A stretch of DNA of 64,000 nucleotides from Massilia sp. Root418. GTDB lineage: Bacteria; Pseudomonadota; Gammaproteobacteria; Burkholderiales; Burkholderiaceae_D. A program made the position numbers and the translations under genes. Positions 1-19,688 of the stretch are shown one piece after another. How positions within the stretch are numbered: position 1 is the stretch's first letter; each line of letters opens with the position of its first letter. The stretch covers positions 62,281 through 126,280 of the forward strand of contig NZ_LMEC01000001.1 in assembly GCF_001425265.1 (NCBI RefSeq), read 5' to 3'. The notes under the pieces are model-generated. The model did not search any database and was not told the origin of the DNA. It saw only the letters and a list, made by a program, of their open reading frames with translations.

Positions 1-612
1 GCAGGCAACGCCGCCTTCGGCCTGCACATGCTGCTGGCGGTGGTCATTACGGTGGGCGGCGCCCTGCAGCTGGTGCCGCAAGTGCGCAGCCGCGCGCCCG
101 CGTTCCACCGCTGGAACGGCCGCGTCTATGTGCTGCTCGCCGCCGTGGCCAGCCTGACCGGCCTGTACATGGTGTGGGCGCGCGGCACGGTGGGTGACTT
201 GTCCCAGCACATCGGCGTGAGCCTGAACGGCGTGCTGATCCTGCTGTGCGCCGCGCTGGCCGTGCGCCACGCCCGCGCGCGCGACTTCGCCCGCCACCGC
301 GCCTGGGCGCTGCGCCTGTTCCTGGCGGTGAGCGGCGTGTGGTTCTTCCGGGTAGGGCTGATGGGCTGGATCGTCGCCAACCAGGGGCCGGCCGGCTTCG
401 ACCCGAAGACCTTCACCGGCCCTTTCCTCACTTTCCTGTCCTTCGCCCAGTTCCTGCTGCCGCTGGCGGTGCTGCAGCTCTACCTGCTCGCGCGCGACGG
501 CGGCGGGGCGGTTGCGCGCTACGCCGTAGCGGCCGGCCTCGCCGTGCTGACGGCCGCCATGGGCCTGGGCATCGTGGCGGCCGCCGCCATCATGTGGCTG
601 CCGCGCCTGTGA
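1..612 (+). CDS. DUF2306-like membrane protein, 5' end missing
   Basis: The frame is open from base 1, so the true start lies upstream; the first ATG in view is at 28. About 203 residues are visible, mostly hydrophobic helices. The block RAPAFHRWNGRVYVLLA, followed by further helices, resembles the DUF2306 family of small integral membrane proteins of unknown function. Near the C-terminus two more hydrophobic stretches run to the stop at 610-612. No partner gene is visible upstream and the next gene starts 226 bases later, so nothing about its role can be read from context. The family call rests on the HRWNGRVYV motif and the helix pattern only. Confidence 0.6.
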   Translation, partial: AGNAAFGLHMLLAVVITVGGALQLVPQVRSRAPAFHRWNGRVYVLLAAVASLTGLYMVWARGTVGDLSQHIGVSLNGVLILLCAALAVRHARARDFARHRAWALRLFLAVSGVWFFRVGLMGWIVANQGPAGFDPKTFTGPFLTFLSFAQFLLPLAVLQLYLLARDGGGAVARYAVAAGLAVLTAAMGLGIVAAAAIMWLPRL

Positions 613-838
613 AAAATGTCACAATCGGTGCCGCCCCCGGCTATGGTGAACGATCGCTCAATTGTTAAATATGCCGCCGGCTGTGACAATTGGTGAGTAT
701 TTAAAAATGGCCGTGACCTAATATGGTTCGCAGCAAAACAAGTCCCGGCGCAACAGCAGGGACACGGGTGACGGCCGCGTAGTGGTCGGCGTGGTGGGAA
801 CCTATCCAAAACCGCGGCCACTACGTGGAGGTAGAGTC
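613..838. other. intergenic region with a possible leader hairpin
   Basis: The first 120 bases are AT-richer than the flanks. Close to the next gene, CGTAGTGG (778-785) can pair with CCACTACG (818-825) around a 32-base loop. The right arm ends three bases before the ribosome binding site GGAGG. Such pairing could form in the mRNA leader, but no known riboswitch class is recognised. No coding potential is seen. Confidence 0.3.
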
Positions 839-1651
839 ATGTCCAAAATTCCGGAGAGACTGAGTGAGACACAAAAGGACTTCCTGCAAAAACTGAACAG
901 CCTGGACTTCGGCCCCCTGGCCTACAAGCTGATGAACCCGGAGGACCGCCCCGGCCTGTCGCTGGAGCAGACGGCGAACGCCATTACCCGCTACAAGGGC
1001 TTCCTGTTCCTCTCGCACAGCAACCACGGCAAAGCCATTTCGCCGTCGCGCTATGTGGACTACGTGTGGCACAACCACATCCTGGATACCGAACTGTACC
1101 TGGCGCAGACGGCCACGCTGTTCGGCAAGCCGCTGCACCATTTCCCCTTCTTCGGCAAGCGCGGCGCCGCCGACGAGCGCGAACTGCTGGCGGCGGCCGA
1201 GTACACGCGCGGCCAGGCGCGCAGCTACTTCGGCTGGGACGACGACGACTGGTGCGGCACCGGCGGACCGAAAGGCCCGCGCCCGCCGAAAGGACTGGCC
1301 GAACTGGCCGGCATCCTGTTCCCGGCCGGCGTGAGCCCGGCCGCACTGGCGCGCGAAGCCGACACCTTCAGCCTCCAGGTGGGCAACTTCCGCCACACGG
1401 TGGAGCACATCGGCGGGCAGGGCAGCCAGATGTTCGCCATGCACGGCTCGCGCCTGGACTACCTGGAAAAGCTGCTCAAACTGCCGATCTGGGTTATCGT
1501 CTGCATGCCGGCCGAACTCAGCGTGATCGACGAGATCGTCTCGGTGCGCAAGGAGCGGCTGGTGGAAGTGTCCAAGGCCCTGGTCGAGCAGCGCCTGGCG
1601 CCGCAGGGCTTCCAGCGTGAAATGGTACAGCTGGAGGCCGTCGTGCATTAA
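839..1651 (+). CDS. GRDP-like (glycine-rich domain-containing protein-like) protein
   Basis: A protein of 270 residues. The ATG at 839 is chosen because GGAGG sits 7-11 bases upstream; an upstream GTG at 782 would lie in the leader. The central motif VDYVWHNHILDTELY, followed by LHHFPFFG, matches the conserved WHxHxLDT and HHxPxxG signature of the GRDP-like (DUF1399) family, best known from plants and fungi and of unclear biochemistry. A tryptophan/aspartate-rich linker (WDDDDWCG) follows, then a C-terminal half with no recognised motif. There is no signal peptide or membrane segment, so it is probably cytosolic. It has its own leader and is separated by 81 bases from the catabolic operon, so a link to it is not implied. 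Confidence 0.55.
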   Translation: MSKIPERLSETQKDFLQKLNSLDFGPLAYKLMNPEDRPGLSLEQTANAITRYKGFLFLSHSNHGKAISPSRYVDYVWHNHILDTELYLAQTATLFGKPLHHFPFFGKRGAADERELLAAAEYTRGQARSYFGWDDDDWCGTGGPKGPRPPKGLAELAGILFPAGVSPAALAREADTFSLQVGNFRHTVEHIGGQGSQMFAMHGSRLDYLEKLLKLPIWVIVCMPAELSVIDEIVSVRKERLVEVSKALVEQRLAPQGFQREMVQLEAVVH

Positions 1652-1685
1652 AAGGTGTTGAAGCTGTCTCCTTGTGCGGTACAAT

Positions 1686-1706
1686 AAATGAACGGTCGTG
1701 CTTTTT
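1686..1706. promoter_or_regulatory. palindromic operator candidate upstream of the ACAD operon
   Basis: The core GAACGGTCGTGC followed by a T run lies 27 bases before the first acyl-CoA dehydrogenase. A site matching at 17 of 21 positions (core GAACGCGCGTAC, same flanking A and T runs) lies at 18322-18342 upstream of the other acyl-CoA dehydrogenase cluster. The inverted form GAACG-NN-CGTnC is the kind of site bound by TetR-family regulators of acyl-CoA catabolism. The regulator is not in the window. Confidence 0.5.
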
Positions 1707-1732
1707 GCGATTGATCATAACAAGGAGACAGC

Positions 1733-2923
1733 ATGGATTTGAACTACTCGTCCGAGGATCTGGCGTTCCGCGACCAGGTGCGCGCCTTCCTCGCAGCCAA
1801 CCTGCCCGCCGACCTGCAGCAGAAGGTGCGCAAGCACCTGCGCCTGTCGCGCGAGGACATCGTGCGCTGGCACCGGATCGTCGCCAGGCAAGGCTGGGTT
1901 GCGCCGGCCTGGCCGGTCGAGTACGGCGGTCCCGGCTGGAACGCCACCCAGCGCCACATCTGGGAAGAAGAGTGCGCCATCGCCGGTACGCCGCCCGTGC
2001 TGCCTTTCGGCATCAACATGGTGGCCCCGGTCATCATGGCCTTCGGCAACGAAGAACAAAAAGCCTATTACCTGCCGCGCATCCTGAGCTGCGAAGACTG
2101 GTGGTGCCAGGGCTACTCCGAGCCCGGTTCCGGCTCCGACCTGGCCTCGCTGAAAACCACCGCCGAGCGCGTGGGCGACCATTACATCGTGAACGGCCAG
2201 AAAACCTGGACCACGCTGGGCCAGCACGCCGACATGATCTTCTGCCTGGTGCGCACCGACAGCACCGTGCGCAAGCAGGAGGGCATCTCCTTCCTGCTGA
2301 TCGACATGAAGACGCCGGGCATCACGGTGCGCCCCATCATTATGCTGGACGAAGACCACGAAGTGAACGAAGTCTTCTTCGACAACGTGAAGGTGCCGGT
2401 GGCCAACCTGATCGGCAAGGAAAACAAGGGCTGGACCTACGCCAAGTACCTGCTGGGCCACGAGCGCACCGGCATCGCCGCCGTCGGCCGCTCCAAGCGC
2501 GAGCTGCAGTTCCTGAAGAAGGTGGCCCTGAAGCAGCTCAAGCGCGGCAAGCCGCTGCTGGACGATCCGCTGTTCGCCGCCAAGGTGGCCAACCTGGAGA
2601 TCGAGCTGATGGCGCTGGAGACCACGGTGCTGCGCACCATCTGCCAGGAAGACCAGACACCCGGCCCGCAAGCGTCCATGCTGAAAGTGCGCGGTTCCGA
2701 GATCCAGCAGATCCTCACCGAGCTGATGATCGAAGCGCTGGGCCCGGACGCGCTGCCGTTCGACACCAGCTACCTGGAAGGCAAGTCCGAGCACGCCGTG
2801 ACCGGCGACGACGACAACGCGCCGCTGGCCGGCTACTACTTCAACTTCCGCAAGACGTCGATCTACGGCGGGTCGAACGAGATACAGAAAAACATCATCA
2901 CCCAGATGATCCTGGGCCTGTGA
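1733..2923 (+). CDS. acyl-CoA dehydrogenase, large subunit type
   Basis: A 396-residue flavoprotein of the acyl-CoA dehydrogenase family, expected to oxidise an acyl-CoA to the 2-enoyl-CoA in the cytoplasm. The ATG follows AAGGAGA. The FAD/substrate-site block GYSEPGSGSDLASLKT and the C-terminal YGGSNEIQKNII block are both present. The next gene encodes a second, shorter dehydrogenase 11 bases downstream. This arrangement is typical of heteromeric dehydrogenases in which the two chains associate (pimeloyl-CoA PimC/PimD type and the FadE pairs of steroid degraders). Followed by two MaoC hydratase genes, it appears to form a four-gene unit. The true substrate (fatty, dicarboxylic, aromatic side chain or steroid) cannot be told from sequence. 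Confidence 0.85.
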   Translation: MDLNYSSEDLAFRDQVRAFLAANLPADLQQKVRKHLRLSREDIVRWHRIVARQGWVAPAWPVEYGGPGWNATQRHIWEEECAIAGTPPVLPFGINMVAPVIMAFGNEEQKAYYLPRILSCEDWWCQGYSEPGSGSDLASLKTTAERVGDHYIVNGQKTWTTLGQHADMIFCLVRTDSTVRKQEGISFLLIDMKTPGITVRPIIMLDEDHEVNEVFFDNVKVPVANLIGKENKGWTYAKYLLGHERTGIAAVGRSKRELQFLKKVALKQLKRGKPLLDDPLFAAKVANLEIELMALETTVLRTICQEDQTPGPQASMLKVRGSEIQQILTELMIEALGPDALPFDTSYLEGKSEHAVTGDDDNAPLAGYYFNFRKTSIYGGSNEIQKNIITQMILGL

Positions 2924-2934
2924 GGGGAGACAGC

Positions 2935-4074
2935 ATGGACTTTACTTTCAAAGAAGAACAGCAGCAATTCGCCGACGCCCTGCGCCGCTGGGTGGACAAG
3001 GACTATGGCTTCGAAACGCGCAAGCGCATCATCCATTCGCCGTCCGGCGTGTCGGACCAGGCGTGGACCACGCTCGCCGAACTGGGCATGCTGGCGCTGC
3101 CGGTCCCGGAAGAACAGGGCGGCTTCAACGGCAGCGCGGTGGACATGCTGGTGGTGATGCAGGAACTGGGCCGCGGCCTGGTGGTGGAACCCTACCTGGC
3201 CACCGTGATGGGCGCGCAATTCCTCAAGCTGGCCGGCGGCCACGAAAGCCTGCTGGAGCAGGTGGCGGGCGGCGAACTCAAGCTGGCCTGCGCGCTGGGC
3301 GAGCAGCAGTCGCGCCACGACCTGAGCGACGTGGCCGTCACCGCGCGCGAGCGTGGGGAGGGCTACGTGCTGGACGGCACCAAGACCGTCGTCATCCACG
3401 GCGGCCAGGCTGGCGCTTTCATCGTCTCGGCCCGCAGCGGCGGCGAGCAGCGCGACAAGGGCGGCATTTCCCTGTTCGTGGTGCCGGCCGATACCGGGGG
3501 CGTGACAGTCACCGACTACCGCACCATCGACGGCCAGCGCGCCGCTACCGTGCAGTTCAGCGGCGCCGAAGTGCCCGCGTCCGCGCTGCTGGGCGGCGTG
3601 GGCGCAGGCTGGGACATCCTCGACGCCGCCGCCGACTACGGCGCCACCTTGCTGTGCGCGGAAGCCGTGGGCGCCATGGACGCCATTTTCGGCGCCACCC
3701 TGGAATACCTGAAAACGCGCCAGCAGTTCGGCGCGCCGATCGGCAAGTTCCAGGCCCTGCAGCACCGCATGGCTGACATGTTCATCCACCTGGAGCAGGC
3801 GCGTTCCATGGCCATGCTGGCGGCGGTAAAAGTGGCCTCCAGCGACGTGGAAGAACGGCGCCGCGTGGTGTCCGCCGCCAAGGTGCGCGTGGGCCACGCC
3901 TGCAAATTCGTCGGCCAGCAGGCGGTGCAGCTGCACGGCGGCATGGGCGTGACGGACGAACTGCCGGCCGCCCACCACTTCAAGCGCCTGACCATGATAG
4001 ACCTGACCCTGGGCGACGCCGACCACCACCTGGAACGCTTCATCGCCCAGCCCGGATTCAAACACGCCGCGTAA
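2935..4074 (+). CDS. acyl-CoA dehydrogenase, small subunit type
   Basis: A 379-residue acyl-CoA dehydrogenase. The ATG at 2935 follows GAGGGGAGA. The motifs TRQQFGAPIGKFQALQH, QLHGGMGVTDELP and HHFKRL in the C-terminal half are family hallmarks. It lies 11 bases after the larger dehydrogenase and 18 bases before the MaoC genes, in one transcription unit. The classical YGGSNEIQ C-terminal block of the upstream protein is replaced here by the HHFKRLTMIDLTLGDADHHL segment, as in the second chain of PimC/PimD-like pairs. It is therefore inferred to be the partner of the upstream protein rather than an independent enzyme. Confidence 0.85.
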   Translation: MDFTFKEEQQQFADALRRWVDKDYGFETRKRIIHSPSGVSDQAWTTLAELGMLALPVPEEQGGFNGSAVDMLVVMQELGRGLVVEPYLATVMGAQFLKLAGGHESLLEQVAGGELKLACALGEQQSRHDLSDVAVTARERGEGYVLDGTKTVVIHGGQAGAFIVSARSGGEQRDKGGISLFVVPADTGGVTVTDYRTIDGQRAATVQFSGAEVPASALLGGVGAGWDILDAAADYGATLLCAEAVGAMDAIFGATLEYLKTRQQFGAPIGKFQALQHRMADMFIHLEQARSMAMLAAVKVASSDVEERRRVVSAAKVRVGHACKFVGQQAVQLHGGMGVTDELPAAHHFKRLTMIDLTLGDADHHLERFIAQPGFKHAA

Positions 4075-4092
4075 GCGACAAGGAGAGGCTGC

Positions 4093-4557
4093 ATGAAGAA
4101 ATGGTATTTCGAGGACTTTTTTGAAGGCCAGGAGATTACGCTGGGCAGCCGGCACGTGACGGAGGAGGAGATCGTCGCCTTCGCCACGCAGTTCGATCCG
4201 CAGCCTTTCCACGTCGACCGCGAAGCGGGGGAACGCTCCATCTTCGGCAAGCTGGCCGCCAGCGGCTGGCACACCTGCGGCATGATGATGCGGCTGGTGG
4301 TGGACGGTATCCTGAACGATTCGTCCAGCATGGGCTCGCCCGGCCTGGACGGCATCCGCTGGCTCAAGCCCGTGCACGGCGGCGACACGCTGAGCGTGAG
4401 CTATGTGACCAAGGAAGTGCGGCCGTCGAATTCCAAGCCGGACCGGGGCGTGGTGGTGTCCGTCTGGAAGGCCACCAACCAGCATGGCGAGCTGGTTTGC
4501 ACCGTGGAAGGCATGGGCATGTTCGGCCGCCGGCCGGCGGGAGCTGCCCATGCGTGA
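4093..4557 (+). CDS. MaoC-family enoyl-CoA hydratase, first of two
   Basis: A single hotdog-fold protein of 154 residues, expected to hydrate the 2-enoyl-CoA made by the dehydrogenases. The segment FDPQPFHVD carries the catalytic-type Asp35 and His40, and SGWHTCG follows. The ribosome binding site is AAGGAGAGG. The next MaoC gene overlaps its last 8 bases, which suggests translational coupling and possibly a heterodimer of the two hydratases. Subfamily members are usually annotated only as MaoC family dehydratase, so the substrate remains open. Confidence 0.85.
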   Translation: MKKWYFEDFFEGQEITLGSRHVTEEEIVAFATQFDPQPFHVDREAGERSIFGKLAASGWHTCGMMMRLVVDGILNDSSSMGSPGLDGIRWLKPVHGGDTLSVSYVTKEVRPSNSKPDRGVVVSVWKATNQHGELVCTVEGMGMFGRRPAGAAHA

Positions 4558-5002
4558 CATCGCCACGCTGGAGGAAATGAAGACGCTGGTGGGCCAGGAA
4601 GTGGCGGTGTCGGACTGGATCGAGATCACGCAGGAGCGTGTGAACCAGTTCGCCGTGGCCACCAACGACCATCAGTGGATCCACGTGGACGTGGAGCGCG
4701 CCAGGCGTGAATCGCCGTTCGGCGGCACCATCGCGCACGGCTTCCTGACGCTGTCGCTGGTGCCGGCCATGCTGGAGAGCGCGCTGCGCATGGTGGACAT
4801 GAAGATGGGGCTGAACTACGGTCTCAACAAAGTGCGCTTCCCCGGCCCGGTACCGGTCGGCAGCCGCCTGCGCGCGCGCATGACCATCCAGTCCGTCGAG
4901 GACATCGAAGGCGGCGCGCAAGTGGAGTGGGGCGTGGTGATCGAACGCGAAGGCCAGGCCAAGCCGGTGTGCGTGGCGGAGTTCGTGATGCGGCGGTATT
5001 AG
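4550..5002 (+). CDS. MaoC-family enoyl-CoA hydratase, second of two
   Basis: A 150-residue single hotdog domain. The ATG at 4550, overlapping the upstream gene by 8 bases, is preferred over a start at 4484 because the protein then begins at the normal domain edge ([15 protein letters not shown]). The hydratase motif [11 protein letters not shown] contains Asp40 and His45, and [14 protein letters not shown] follows, as in R-specific enoyl-CoA hydratases. Both MaoC proteins keep the Asp/His pair, so neither looks like a dead structural subunit. It is the last gene of the catabolic operon; 142 bases separate it from the next gene. Confidence 0.85.
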   Translation: MRDIATLEEMKTLVGQEVAVSDWIEITQERVNQFAVATNDHQWIHVDVERARRESPFGGTIAHGFLTLSLVPAMLESALRMVDMKMGLNYGLNKVRFPGPVPVGSRLRARMTIQSVEDIEGGAQVEWGVVIEREGQAKPVCVAEFVMRRY

Positions 5003-5144
5003 GCCAGCCAGCTGCAGCCTGGCCATCCTGGCCATCCTCGCCAGGCCGGGCAGCACGGGCGCGCCGGCCTGCCCGGCCGGTTGGCTGCCGGGGCGGCGGG
5101 CGCCTATGCGATAATCATGCTTCAGATCAATATCGAATCGCCTC

Positions 5145-8582
<3,438 letters not shown>

Positions 8583-8710
8583 CGTTTTGCAAGTGTTGCA
8601 TGCTCGCACGGAAATGTTGCAATCGCGCGCACATTGCCATAGAACCAGTCGTATGATGTCTGTTGACCGGAGGCACTCATGCCCCGGCGTTCACAACAGG
8701 GAGACGAATC

Positions 8711-10201
<1,491 letters not shown>

Positions 10202-10234
10202 AGGTGATGTGAGGAGGATGGCGCAGGAGGGCGC

Positions 10235-11154
10235 TCAGTCCCGGGCCGCGACGCAGTAGCGGTTGCGGCCGGTTTCCTTGGCGCGGTAAAGCAGGCCGTC
10301 GGCCTGGCGCAGCAAGGCGCTGGAGTCGGCGTTCTCGTCCGGCATGGCGGTGGATACGCCCATGCTGACCGTGACCTGCGGCCCCACCGATGAAGCCTTG
10401 TGCGGGATCTGCAGTTCGCGGATCTCGTCCAGGATGCGTTGCGCCACCACTTCGGCCCCTTCCGCGCCCACCTGCGGCAGCAGAATGATGAATTCCTCGC
10501 CGCCGTAGCGCGCCAGCAGGTCCGGCGGCCGGCCCGCGCAGCGCTTCATGGCCGCGCTCACCTGCTGCAGACACAAGTCGCCGGCCTGGTGGCCGTAGGC
10601 GTCGTTGTAGTTCTTGAAGTGGTCGATGTCGATCATGATGAGCGCTATCGGCAGGTTGGAGCGCGCGCAGCGGCGCCATTCGTTGTCCATGGCCTCGTTG
10701 AAGCTGCGGCGGTTGGCCACACCGGTCAGGGCGTCGGTCAGGGTCAGCTCGCGCATGGCGTCGGCCTGGCGCTTGACGGTCAGCTGGGTGCGCACGCGGG
10801 CGCGCACCACGGCCACGTTGAAAGGCTTGCTGATGAAGTCCACCGCGCCCGCTTCCAGCGCCCGCGTTTCATCTTCGGGCGTGCTGAGGGCGGTGACAAA
10901 GATCACCGGAATGTCGCGCACCGCCGCCGAGGCGCGCAGCGCGCCGCACACTTCGTAGCCATCCATGCCGGGCATCACCGCATCCAGCAGGATCAGGTCC
11001 GGCTGCTGGTTGTGCGCGATCTGCAGGGCTTTGTCCCCGCTGAGCGCAAACAGCACATCATGCTCGTCGCGCAGCGCATGGTGGAGAATCTGGATGTTCT
11101 CCATGGCGTCGTCGACGATCAGAATGCGCCCATTCATCGCCAAGTCGCTCCAGC

Positions 11155-11158
<4 letters not shown>
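10235..11158 (-). CDS. response regulator with GGDEF output (diguanylate cyclase)
   Basis: A 307-residue protein. The receiver domain covers about residues 10-125, with acidic Asp16/Asp17, phosphoacceptor Asp59 (LILLDAVMPG) and a conserved Lys in FISKPF. The GGDEF domain follows with an intact GGEEF motif. An RxxD inhibitory site (RPPD) lies five residues before it. The start codon shares ATGA with the stop of the upstream hybrid kinase, so the two are translationally coupled and probably form one phosphorelay. The first receivers sit in the kinase, the HPt at the kinase C-terminus can receive phosphate, and this protein would turn the signal into c-di-GMP synthesis. It is convergent with the pectate lyase gene 33 bases away. 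Confidence 0.92.
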
Positions 11159-15831
<4,673 letters not shown>

Positions 15832-15927
15832 AGCTGAGCGCCGCGCGGTGACCAAGTAAATTGTCGAGCCGCCGCCGCGCGCGCCGCCCCGGCGCAACAG
15901 GCCGGGCCGGGGGCGGGGCTAGGGAAA

Positions 15928-17187
<1,260 letters not shown>

Positions 17188-17198
17188 GCCGGTCTCCT

Positions 17199-18278
17199 TC
17201 AAATTGGTTTGCCCGACGCGTACGCCCAGGCCAGTTCAGCCATGGGGCGCGCCATCTTGCCCGATTCCAGCGCCTGCGCACTGGCGGCGGTGCCGTCCAC
17301 GTAGCGTTTCATAATGCCTTGCATGATGCTGGCCAGGCGGAACATATTGAAGGCCAAATAGAAGTTGAAATCCTCCAGGCGGATGGTCTTGCCGGTGCGC
17401 TCGGCGTACCGGGCGATGTAGTCCTGCTGCGAGGGGATGCCCAGCGCCTGCAGGTCCAGCCCGGCGATGCCGCGGAACTGGCCCGGCTCGATGTTCCAGC
17501 CCATGGCGTGGTAGGAAAAGTCGGCGAAGGGGTGGCCCAGCGTGGAGAGCTCCCAGTCCAGCACGGCCAGGATGCGCGGCTCGGTGGGGTGGAAGATCAT
17601 ATTGTCCAGGCGGTAGTCGCCGTGCACGATGGACGTGTCGTCGCCGGGCGGGATGTTGTTGGGCAGCCACGCGATCAGCTGGTCCATCGCTTCGATCTGT
17701 TCGGTCTGCGACGCGACGTACTGCTTGCTCCAGCGCTCGATCTGGCGCTGGAAGTAGTTGCCGGGCTTGCCGTAGTCGCCCAGGCCGATGGCCTGGTAAT
17801 CCATGCTGTGCAAGAGCGCAATGACGCGGTTCTGCTCGTCGTAGATGGCGGCGCGCTCGGCCGCGGTCATGCCGGGCAGGGCCTGGTCCCACAGCACCCG
17901 GCCGTCCACGAACTCCATCACGTAGAAGGCGCGGCCGATCACGGATTCGTCGGTGCACAGCGTGTACTGGCGGGCGGCCGGGAAGCCGGCCTTGTTGAGC
18001 GCATCCATCACGCGGTATTCGCGGTCGATGGCGTGGGCCGAGGCCAGCAGCTTGGCGGCCGGGGCCGGCTTGGTGCGCAGCACATAGTGCTGCTGTTGCG
18101 CGCCTTCGCCCTTGCTCAGCTTGAACGTCGGGTTGGACTGGCCGCCCTTGAACTGGACCACCGCCAGTTCGCCCTCCGGATAGCCCTCCACGTGCTGGCG
18201 CAGGTAAGCGTCCAGCGCCGCCACGTCGAACTGGTGGCGTTCGGACACTGCTTTGGTGCCCATGAATTCCTCAAACAT
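17199..18278 (-). CDS. APH-fold kinase paired with an acyl-CoA dehydrogenase (LvaA-like)
   Basis: A 359-residue phosphotransferase-family protein. The ATG at 18278 follows AGGAGA; a second ATG five codons later has no ribosome binding site. The kinase motifs are clear: [12 protein letters not shown] near the N-terminus, the catalytic loop [13 protein letters not shown], and the metal-binding [11 protein letters not shown]. By family knowledge such kinases act with the adjacent dehydrogenase on 4-hydroxyacyl-CoA. A palindrome also found before the other acyl-CoA dehydrogenase operon lies 44 bases upstream and overlaps the expected -35 region of a TAGAAT -10 box, so repression by a shared regulator is plausible. 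Confidence 0.85.
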   Translation of the reverse strand: MFEEFMGTKAVSERHQFDVAALDAYLRQHVEGYPEGELAVVQFKGGQSNPTFKLSKGEGAQQQHYVLRTKPAPAAKLLASAHAIDREYRVMDALNKAGFPAARQYTLCTDESVIGRAFYVMEFVDGRVLWDQALPGMTAAERAAIYDEQNRVIALLHSMDYQAIGLGDYGKPGNYFQRQIERWSKQYVASQTEQIEAMDQLIAWLPNNIPPGDDTSIVHGDYRLDNMIFHPTEPRILAVLDWELSTLGHPFADFSYHAMGWNIEPGQFRGIAGLDLQALGIPSQQDYIARYAERTGKTIRLEDFNFYLAFNMFRLASIMQGIMKRYVDGTAASAQALESGKMARPMAELAWAYASGKPI

Positions 18279-18321
18279 CGCGTCTCCTGCGTTGGGATAG
18301 TGTATGGATTCTATCCCAAAA

Positions 18322-18342
18322 AAACGAACGCGCGTACTTTTT
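18322..18342. promoter_or_regulatory. second copy of the acyl-CoA operator candidate
   Basis: The core GAACGCGCGTAC, with an A run before and a T run after, matches 17 of 21 positions of the site at 1686-1706. On the minus strand it lies just upstream of TAGAAT and 44 bases before the kinase start. Its last base coincides with the stop codon of the upstream pseudopilin gene. It might alternatively act as a weak terminator, because a T run follows GC-rich bases, but the stem is poor. Confidence 0.5.
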
Positions 18343-18944
18343 TAGAAGAAGATGGCCAGGCGGGTGATGATAGCGCCGGTATTGGTGTAGGCGGTCACGC
18401 CCGGCCCGACGGCGGCGCGCACCGAGCCGGTGTTGGGCTTGCCGTCGTCGAGCTTGGCGTCGATCTGCTCGGCCACTGTGTCGGGCAGGTTGTCGATGCG
18501 GATGCCGTTGCCGCCGCGCCCGCCCACCACGTCGTTGTAGATGTAGACGGCGCCGCCCTGGGCGCTGGTCATGAAGTCGGTGCTGCCGTTGAAGGAACCG
18601 GTGATGAAGCCGGCCAGCGCCAGGTGCTGCGGCGCCAGCTGGTATTCGCTGATCTGGCCGTCGCCGTTGCCGTTGCCGGTGGCCCCTGGCACATGGGCGG
18701 TGGCCAGCGGATCGTCGCCCGGCAGGGCGCGGAATTTGTCCTGGTAGGCGCTCACCGCCGAGGTGAGCGCGTTGGCCTGCTGGATGATGTTCTTGACCTT
18801 GGCGCTGTCGATCAGGCTCTGTCCCTTGAGCACGCCGCCCAGCAGCAGGCCGATGATGACCAGCACGATGGCGATTTCCACCAGGGTGAAGCCGCCTTGG
18901 CGCCCGTGGCGGCGAGGATGGGCTGGGCGGACGGGTTGGCGCAT
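18342..18944 (-). CDS. pseudopilin, likely major subunit of the second filament system
   Basis: A 200-residue secreted subunit with a type III signal: basic leader, then G-FTLVEIAIVLVIIGLLLGG with the invariant Glu5, cut by a prepilin peptidase not encoded in the window. The ATG at 18944 follows AAAGGA. The mature part has an ALPGD segment and an acidic NGNGDG loop that looks like a calcium-binding turn. It is the last gene of the minus-strand filament operon, 26 bases after the next pseudopilin. A single canonical signal and the distal position are compatible with a major subunit, but abundance cannot be judged. Confidence 0.8.
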   Translation of the reverse strand: MRQPVRPAHPRRHGRQGGFTLVEIAIVLVIIGLLLGGVLKGQSLIDSAKVKNIIQQANALTSAVSAYQDKFRALPGDDPLATAHVPGATGNGNGDGQISEYQLAPQHLALAGFITGSFNGSTDFMTSAQGGAVYIYNDVVGGRGGNGIRIDNLPDTVAEQIDAKLDDGKPNTGSVRAAVGPGVTAYTNTGAIITRLAIFF

Positions 18945-18970
18945 GGTTTTTCCTTTCTCTGTGTCGAATC

Positions 18971-19669
18971 TTAGGGTAGCACTTGCGCCGCAACCATGCG
19001 GTTGAACAGGATGTTGGGTGAAACCCACACCACCATATCGTCGAACTCGCCGCCCGGCAGGGCGCGGTTGTCGCTGGCGTTGCGCGCCATGAAGTTGATG
19101 TCGGCGCCGATGTTGTTCTGCTCGTCCTCGTTGCTGCGCGAGCCGTTGGCCAGGCGCAGGCCGGCGTCGCTGGTGGCGCCGTAGCCATTCTTGCCGTGCG
19201 ACAGGACCACCGCCGGGATGTCGGCCGCCGCCGTGGCCGCCGCCAGGTTGCCCAGCCCGTCGCGCGTGTAGACGGTGATGTCGCGCGCGGTGACCAGCTT
19301 GAAGCGGTTGGCGCTGTCGGCAAAGGCGGGGGTGACGCTGTAGCGGTACAGATGGTTCCAGGCGTCCAGCCGGGCCAGGCCGAGCGTGGCCCAGGGCAGG
19401 TAGCCTTCGCGGCGCTCGTCGGTGCAGCGGCTGCCGCTGCGGTCCTCCTGGCCGTCGCTGGCGGAGATGGCGGGGCAGGGCAGGTAGCCGTAGCGCACCG
19501 CGAAGCCGACCAGCGCCTCGCGCGCGTCGTCCAGCGCACGCTGGGTGTCGGCCGCCTTGCGCTGTTCCAGCTGCATGCTGAGCGGCGTGAGCAGGCCGCC
19601 CACCATGAGGCCGACTATCACCAGCACGATGGCGATTTCGACGAGGCTGAATCCGTGTTGCTTGTTCAT
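18971..19669 (-). CDS. pseudopilin with GYLPCP domain
   Basis: 232 residues. The start at 19669 (MNKQHGFSLVE) follows a CGGGA stretch; the ATG at 19687 has no ribosome binding site. Prepilin cleavage should occur before FSLVEIAIVLVI, with Glu5 present. The mature domain contains GYLPCPAISASDG, GYLPWATLGL, DAW and VVLSHGKNGYG. The same series occurs in the next upstream gene, so the two are paralogues. The gene lies between two other pseudopilins in the minus-strand filament operon and is presumably a minor subunit. Confidence 0.8.
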   Translation of the reverse strand: MNKQHGFSLVEIAIVLVIVGLMVGGLLTPLSMQLEQRKAADTQRALDDAREALVGFAVRYGYLPCPAISASDGQEDRSGSRCTDERREGYLPWATLGLARLDAWNHLYRYSVTPAFADSANRFKLVTARDITVYTRDGLGNLAAATAAADIPAVVLSHGKNGYGATSDAGLRLANGSRSNEDEQNNIGADINFMARNASDNRALPGGEFDDMVVWVSPNILFNRMVAAQVLP

Positions 19670-19688
19670 GGTCCCGGGTTTGATCATT

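Noticed and set aside
613..838. Riboswitch in the leader of the GRDP-like gene
   Set aside because: One 8-base stem with a 32-base loop is seen, but no known aptamer core.
8600..8660. Promoter of the pectate lyase from TTGCAA and TAGAAC
   Set aside because: Spacing is 17 bases, but the -10 match is poor and several TGTTGCA repeats make the choice arbitrary.
18300..18345. Intrinsic terminator after the pseudopilin operon
   Set aside because: The A and T runs flank only a weak stem, and the sequence fits better as the operator shared with 1686-1706.
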